Below, piece after piece: positions 59,296 to 64,000 of a stretch of 64,000 bases of DNA (positions are counted from its first letter, which is position 1; each line of letters opens with the position of its first letter). Position numbers and translations under genes: made by a program. Source of the stretch: Reichenbachiella agarivorans (GTDB taxonomy: Bacteria; Bacteroidota; Bacteroidia; Cytophagales; Cyclobacteriaceae). The notes below the pieces were generated by a model. It was not told the origin of the DNA. It did not search any database and saw only the letters and a list, made by a program, of their open reading frames with translations. The stretch is from contig NZ_CP106679.1 of NCBI RefSeq assembly GCF_025502585.1, positions 849,001 to 913,000 of the forward strand, in the 5' to 3' direction.

Positions 59296-61512
59296 TTACA
59301 ATTTAGATTTTAGTTGGGAAAATATCTGCTGGTACTGCTGATTATTTGGAGACATCTGGATCAAAACCTGGCAAGTGGATACTGCACTTGTCACATCCCC
59401 ATTTTGCATTTGAGCCAGCATTTTGACGTAGAGTAAATCCTCGAATGCATCAAAATACAATTCCCCTTTCTGCGCTACAGAGATGGCCTCCTCAAACTGC
59501 TGGTGCTGCAACAAAAGCGTGGCGTAATTGTAAAAAGCACGTGGATTAGCTGGTTGCTTTTCAGTGGCCAATTTCAAATACTTCATTGCAGATACAGCGT
59601 CTCCTTGTTCATTGTAGAGCAGCCCCAGCATATAGTAAGAATAACTGTAATCAGGCTCCTGAGTCGTGACCTTCTTATAGAGTGCTATCGCTTCCTCAGC
59701 CTTACCTTGATTGTACAGTGTCAGCGCTAGATTCATTCTGGCCTGATTGTAATAATTATCAATAGCGATGGCTTTTCGGTATGCTGCTATGGCTGCTTGC
59801 ACATCACCTTGTCGTTCATAGTAGATAGCCAAGGCATGTTGTCCGGAGGCAAAATCCGATTGCAGTTTCAAGGATGTAAGGTTTTCTCTCATCGCGTTTT
59901 GATAAGCTGGAATATTCCGTGCCTGCGGGTCTATTCCCACCATGTACTGCGCAGCACTAATCCTCACCAAACGAATGCTATCATTCAAAAGCCCCGCAAC
60001 TAAATCTCTCGAATCTACATCCGGTCTGTTGCTCAGCACATTGATCACTTCTTCGCGTACGATAGCGGAACTATCGTGTAGGAACTGCGTGATTTTCCTC
60101 ATCTCCTCTGTAGTGGCGTTTCGTCCATAATAATTAACCGCAGTGGCTCGGGCAATATCTGGATATTTGGACCCCATGATCAGCGTCATCAACTTGTCCT
60201 GATCGCCATGATAACCTTCCAGAAACAAGTCCGAAAAATGATCAGGCCTGTTTGTGCCATATTCCTTCGTGATGAAGTCACTGGCCCATTTGGCTGATTT
60301 ATCTGCATGACAGCCATTGCAAGCATTGGGCGTACCATACTTGACAGTCTGATCTGGACGCGGCACTCTAAAACTATGATCCCGTCTAAAATCATTGCCC
60401 ATATAGGTCTTGCCTGTCATATGACAGTTGATACAGAGACTAGCATCGGTATTCATTTTGTGCTTGTGATGACTCACCTCATTGTATTTGGGCTCATGAC
60501 ACTGCAGACACAAAGCATTGCCTTGTCTTTTTAGTTTTAATGAATGTACATCGTGACAATCCTTACACGATACATTGTTGTGATACATTTTGCTCTGGGT
60601 GAAGGAATTGTACACGTACACCTCATCTTTGATCTGACCATCCAGTTCATACAAATCACTGGTCAGCAATGCAGGCCGATAGTGATCCAAAAAACTCCCT
60701 GTATAATCAAAATACGGCGTGATTTGTCCCCTACGAGAGTGACATCTGGCGCATTTGTCTACCAGCTCATGGCTTGACATATCCGATTTCATGTATAGTT
60801 CTGGGGCTTTACCCTGTTTGCCATTTTGATAAAAAGAAGCATGCTCACTGGCAGGACCATGGCAACTCTCACATGCTACATTGATTTCGCTGAAAGTCGT
60901 ATGATAGGATTCATCCGTTGGGTTATAATTTTTATGGAGGTTGGTACTATGGCAATCAGCACACATGGTATTCCATCTGGCAGCACCTCTACTCCAGTGA
61001 AGCCATTCGGTGGTATCAATCTTTAAGTGTGATTGAACATTGAACCATTGACTTTTTTGGTCATCCCACGCTGCATGCAACGTCTGATAGGATCCTTTCG
61101 GGAAAGGGATCAAATATTGCTGCAAAGGAGTCACTCCAAAAGTGTACTCAATCATAAAATCTTTGTATTGGCCATCTCCATCTTGTGTATTGACCCAATA
61201 TTTACCGTCTTTTTTGAAGAAAAAATACTTTACGTCATTAGAAACAAAAGACACGTTGTTGAAGTCACCCTTCACCGTGGTAGAGTCAGCCGCTTTCATC
61301 GCTTCGTCGTGATGTGATCCTTCCCAAGCAGCGTATTCTTTGGCATGACAAGTTTTACAAGTTTCAGCACCTACGAACGTGGACTGAGTGGGCAAGGTCG
61401 TCGAAGCGCTCGGGGTACTAGGCTGATAGCCCTCTTCCTTTTTGCTACAGGCCAATAGTAAAGTGATACCTAATATTACAGGGGTGATTTTCCAATTCAT
61501 AGTCATGCGCAA
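59296..61512 (-). CDS. Octaheme c-type cytochrome lipoprotein with TPR repeats
   Basis: 738 aa. Signal with lipobox (LLLACSK). Eight CxxCH heme-binding motifs between about residues 50 and 400: CKTCH, CADCH, CESCH, CARCH, CKDCH, CLQCH, CINCH, CNGCH, as in the cytochrome c554-like multiheme superfamily. A HEAT-like region (about 440-530) and five or so TPR repeats (about 540-700) follow. Electron-transfer protein at the envelope; its redox partner is unknown. Operon-like with the DUF3124 gene. Confidence 0.9.
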   Translation of the reverse strand: MRMTMNWKITPVILGITLLLACSKKEEGYQPSTPSASTTLPTQSTFVGAETCKTCHAKEYAAWEGSHHDEAMKAADSTTVKGDFNNVSFVSNDVKYFFFKKDGKYWVNTQDGDGQYKDFMIEYTFGVTPLQQYLIPFPKGSYQTLHAAWDDQKSQWFNVQSHLKIDTTEWLHWSRGAARWNTMCADCHSTNLHKNYNPTDESYHTTFSEINVACESCHGPASEHASFYQNGKQGKAPELYMKSDMSSHELVDKCARCHSRRGQITPYFDYTGSFLDHYRPALLTSDLYELDGQIKDEVYVYNSFTQSKMYHNNVSCKDCHDVHSLKLKRQGNALCLQCHEPKYNEVSHHKHKMNTDASLCINCHMTGKTYMGNDFRRDHSFRVPRPDQTVKYGTPNACNGCHADKSAKWASDFITKEYGTNRPDHFSDLFLEGYHGDQDKLMTLIMGSKYPDIARATAVNYYGRNATTEEMRKITQFLHDSSAIVREEVINVLSNRPDVDSRDLVAGLLNDSIRLVRISAAQYMVGIDPQARNIPAYQNAMRENLTSLKLQSDFASGQHALAIYYERQGDVQAAIAAYRKAIAIDNYYNQARMNLALTLYNQGKAEEAIALYKKVTTQEPDYSYSYYMLGLLYNEQGDAVSAMKYLKLATEKQPANPRAFYNYATLLLQHQQFEEAISVAQKGELYFDAFEDLLYVKMLAQMQNGDVTSAVSTCQVLIQMSPNNQQYQQIFSQLKSKL

Positions 61513-61557
61513 TTTGAAGCTTTATTATCAAAAAAGGGAGTTATTAGCTCCCTTTAC

Positions 61558-62256
61558 TTATGCTCCTACGACCTTTTCTTTGTTCCCGCAATGCGAACAA
61601 TTGTAGTATTTGGTTTTGTCGTTAGATATTTCATCAACTTCCTCTTTGACCATTTTCAAGGTACGGAAATTACATTTCCCACAGATTCTATTGGTTGTAC
61701 CCTTATAGGTTTCTATGATGGTTTCACCTGTTCTATCATCAATCCACACATCAAAGTCAAACTCAAAGTCCTCCTCTTGTTTCATCATCTCTTCAGATAG
61801 ATGTTCATCTTCCTCTTCCTCGTTGAGTAACCTCATCGCATGACCATTTTTTGGGTTTTTTCTGACTCTGAATCGGATATCTGCCAATCGTCTTTCAAGA
61901 ATGAATGGATAATAGGTATTTAAATAAGCATTGAATGCAAAAGCAATCGTAATACCTATTCCGAGAGATAAGCCTGCCTTTAAGGAAAATACGAAAATAT
62001 GGCTAAAATCTCTCTCGTTGAGCATAAACGCGTTGAGGATCAATGCTACTGCAATAGATACCCCTACTGCGGAGACCATCATCACTTTGGACTCATTGTT
62101 GAGCACGAAGCTGTATTTGCCCGAGCGATGTCCCATCACTGTGACAATCAACATGTAAACTATGTAATTCACACAAGCCATCAGTATAAGCACCAGCGCA
62201 GATATGTGGGCAATGTATGTCCATGATTCTAAATAGTTAGTAGGTTCAGCATTCAT
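61558..62256 (-). CDS. Membrane protein with C-terminal zinc ribbon
   Basis: 232 aa. Three transmembrane helices (about 12-34, 52-74, 84-108), a charged cytosolic region rich in Glu (about 140-175), and a C-terminal rubredoxin-like zinc ribbon with CGKC and CSHC pairs. No known family; cytosolic tail could bind a partner or nucleic acid. Confidence 0.75.
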   Translation of the reverse strand: MNAEPTNYLESWTYIAHISALVLILMACVNYIVYMLIVTVMGHRSGKYSFVLNNESKVMMVSAVGVSIAVALILNAFMLNERDFSHIFVFSLKAGLSLGIGITIAFAFNAYLNTYYPFILERRLADIRFRVRKNPKNGHAMRLLNEEEEDEHLSEEMMKQEEDFEFDFDVWIDDRTGETIIETYKGTTNRICGKCNFRTLKMVKEEVDEISNDKTKYYNCSHCGNKEKVVGA

Positions 62257-62318
62257 AATTCGGGATAATTAGGATAAACAATAGACTAAAAATAACTAAA
62301 AGCAACGAATATCTAGAA

Positions 62319-63104
62319 CTAGCTTTGTCCCATGCTCTTCAGTGCTTCTTCTATGTAACTAAATGTTGATAGAACTTCGGCTTTTCCATCCACTACAGCT
62401 ACGTCATGTTCAAAATGTGCAGACGGTTTACGATCTCCAGTGATGATCGTCCACCCATCGGACAATTGCCTCACATCTTTAGTACCTAGATTGATCATCG
62501 GTTCGATGGCGATGACAAGACCCTCTTTGATGACAGGACCTCTACCACGCTTGCCAAAATTGGGGACTTCAGGTCCTTCGTGCATTTTTCTACCCAAGCC
62601 GTGTCCTACCAACTCTCTCACGACACCATAACCGTGTTTTTCGGCATGTTGCTGGATGGCAAAGCTGACATCACCTATTCGGTTGCCCTTTTTTACTTGA
62701 GCTATGCCTAGGTCTAAGCATTCTTTGGTTACCTTGAGTAATTGCCGCACTTCTGGAGCTACCTCGCCGACTTCAAAAGTATAAGCATGATCACCATAAA
62801 ACCCATTCTTCAACGCACCGCAATCAATGCTGATCACGTCTCCACTTTCGAGAGGACGGTTGTCAGGAATACCGTGGACTACCTGCTCATTGAGTGACAT
62901 ACAAAGCGTATTGGGAAAATCATAGAGCCCCAAAAAACCAGGAATTGCACCATGATCTCGGATACAGGCCTCAGCCATTGTGTCAAGTTGTAGAGGCGTC
63001 ACTCCTGGTTTCACCTCAGCAGCCAACATTCCCAATGTTTTGGAAACAATGAGCGCACTCTCACGCATCAACTCTATTTCTTCTCTTGTTTTGTAATGAA
63101 TCAT
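62319..63104 (-). CDS. map: Methionine aminopeptidase, type I
   Basis: 261 aa. Removes the initiator Met. Ligand motifs SIDCGALKNGFYGDHAYTF (Asp pair), GHGLGRKMHEGPEVPNFG (His), and MINLGTKDVRQLSDGWTII (Glu-type region) and the C-terminal EHDVAVVDG. Length typical for bacterial type I enzymes. Confidence 0.95.
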   Translation of the reverse strand: MIHYKTREEIELMRESALIVSKTLGMLAAEVKPGVTPLQLDTMAEACIRDHGAIPGFLGLYDFPNTLCMSLNEQVVHGIPDNRPLESGDVISIDCGALKNGFYGDHAYTFEVGEVAPEVRQLLKVTKECLDLGIAQVKKGNRIGDVSFAIQQHAEKHGYGVVRELVGHGLGRKMHEGPEVPNFGKRGRGPVIKEGLVIAIEPMINLGTKDVRQLSDGWTIITGDRKPSAHFEHDVAVVDGKAEVLSTFSYIEEALKSMGQS

Positions 63105-63160
63105 ATTGCTTTCATATTGTCAATCGGCAAAAGTATATCAAAATACAGTCCCCCTACAAC

Positions 63161-63211
63161 AAAAAACCCTGATCCAAACACCAAGCTCACTCGGTCCTCA
63201 GATCAGGGTTT
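63161..63211 (-). terminator. Terminator of the SPOR-like gene
   Basis: AAACCCTGATC (63164-63174) and GATCAGGGTTT (63201-63211), 11-bp stem, loop 26 nt, followed on the minus strand by a run of T. It lies 22 bp after the stop at 63233. Confidence 0.8.
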
Positions 63212-63232
63212 GTATCCTGAATGGTGTAATAA

Positions 63233-63838
63233 TTATATTACCCCTTCTAAAACTTCTTTGATTGGCACTCTTTTGCCGTCTTTGTAAGCTACGATCCAAG
63301 CGTCCTTCACTCCCATTTCTCTTAGGTATTTTTTGAACGTATCTGCTTCCCAGTAATCCTTAAATACACCAATAGTGTATCTCATAGTTCCATCTTCACT
63401 GTCCACTTCGAAAGAAGGGTTTCCTTGAGAGAATTTAGATAAATCCTTTTGTTTGAAAGCCCCAATTTGGACTTTAAACAAAACTCCTTTTTGAGAAACG
63501 GTTCCCCTGCTTGCCAACCCCTCTTCTCCAGATCCTGATGAATTCTTCTTAGCTTCGGCCAATTCTTTTCTCAAACTAGATACTTGATCTTGATAATCTG
63601 AAATTTGATCATCCTTCTCTCTGAATTTACTGTCAAAATCAGCAGCCTCAGCTTTCAAGCTGCTCAACTGACCTTTCAGTGATTTGTTCTCTTCTAGCAG
63701 CGCCTTATATTGTTCTGGTGTCAGCGATTTGATTCTTTTTTTCCATTCTTTACTCTCACTTTTAGACATCTGTGCTGTAGCATCAAATGACATGCTTAGT
63801 GCTAGTAGAACAGAGAAAATTGCTAGTATACTCTTCAT
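63233..63838 (-). CDS. Secreted coiled-coil protein with SPOR-like C-terminus
   Basis: 201 aa. Signal peptide (LALSMSFDATAQ), long coiled coil (about 45-110, KSLKGQLSSLKAEAADFDSKFREKDD and following), and a C-terminal SPOR-like domain (GVLFKVQIGAFKQKDLSKF...YTIGVFKDYWEADTFKKYLREMG). SPOR domains bind denuded peptidoglycan at the division site; a cell-wall role is inferred. Confidence 0.8.
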   Translation of the reverse strand: MKSILAIFSVLLALSMSFDATAQMSKSESKEWKKRIKSLTPEQYKALLEENKSLKGQLSSLKAEAADFDSKFREKDDQISDYQDQVSSLRKELAEAKKNSSGSGEEGLASRGTVSQKGVLFKVQIGAFKQKDLSKFSQGNPSFEVDSEDGTMRYTIGVFKDYWEADTFKKYLREMGVKDAWIVAYKDGKRVPIKEVLEGVI

Positions 63839-63935
63839 AATTTTATGATTTAATCCAATTTATAGTTACTAATGTACAAATATATTCATCTAATTAAAGT
63901 AATAATTAGACTTTTTTAGGCTATCTTTTAAAAGA

Positions 63936-64000
63936 TCAGTCCTTTAAGCTGCCCACCATATCCGCTGGGACGACCCATTCGTCAAACTGCTCATTGGTCA
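63936..64000 (-). CDS. fumC: C-terminal end of class II fumarate hydratase (partial)
   Basis: Partial gene cut by the window edge: EQFDEWVVPADMVGSLKD and the stop. This tail is typical of class II fumarases (FumC), which convert fumarate to malate in the citric acid cycle. Frame runs to the window end. Confidence 0.75.
   Translation of the reverse strand, partial: TNEQFDEWVVPADMVGSLKD

Overview
The window looks like a chromosomal segment of a Bacteroidota bacterium, most likely a marine Cytophagales (Reichenbachiella/Fulvivirga-like). This is inferred from the gene families: DUF4783, DUF1573, PorT-type beta-barrels, DoxX, FNR/CRP-like regulators with degenerate ligand domains, CrtD-type carotenoid desaturase and an infB locus followed by a tiny membrane protein. 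Promoters also fit TTTG/TAnnTTTG better than TTGACA/TATAAT. The genus is inference. No rRNA, CRISPR array or prophage is visible. There is one tRNA (Arg, ACG) and one IS3-family element.

Two accessory blocks stand out. Block A (about 2061-8258, minus strand) and block B (about 25318-29828, minus strand) are runs of one- or two-gene units, all in the same direction. They are separated by 50-255 bp imperfect palindromes whose ends carry AAC/GTT triplets (ends such as GTTGTGG, GTTAGCG, GTTATGC). This is the layout of an integron cassette array with attC-like recombination sites, but no integrase is in the window. Block A carries an AlbA_2/ATPase/RRM fusion protein, an AraC regulator with a PEBP-family secreted protein, a small lipoprotein, a CRP-like regulator with DoxX, and a phosphinothricin-type acetyltransferase. 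Block B carries a beta-barrel protein, a lipoprotein gene split by the IS3 element, a membrane protein and an unknown 153-residue protein. The sites at the upstream ends of the two blocks are nearly the same sequence.

Between the blocks (8259-25317) lie a GC-rich islet with a 41-bp tandem repeat and a broken DUF6261-like gene, a MORN-repeat protein, fabH, a YedK/HMCES-fold protein that has lost all four catalytic residues, yheT, pdhC (E2), hslV, and an M28 peptidase. This stretch ends with a six-gene operon (ABC exporter, acyl carrier protein, condensation-like acyltransferase, FAD oxidoreductase, acyl-AMP ligase) that looks like a small lipid or natural-product pathway.

From 30400 to the end the content is mostly core: csp, a DUF1704 metallopeptidase, a carotenoid desaturase, gcvT-comB, a glycosyltransferase, dgt, DUF885, a sterol-desaturase family enzyme, rimP-nusA-infB, tRNA-Arg, mutS, an orphan HipB-like repressor with intact operators, App1 phosphatase, a lipid kinase, a two-component system, DUF1573, an octaheme cytochrome-TPR lipoprotein with DUF3124, map, a SPOR-like protein and the end of fumC. 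All function calls come from reading motifs; no database search was run.
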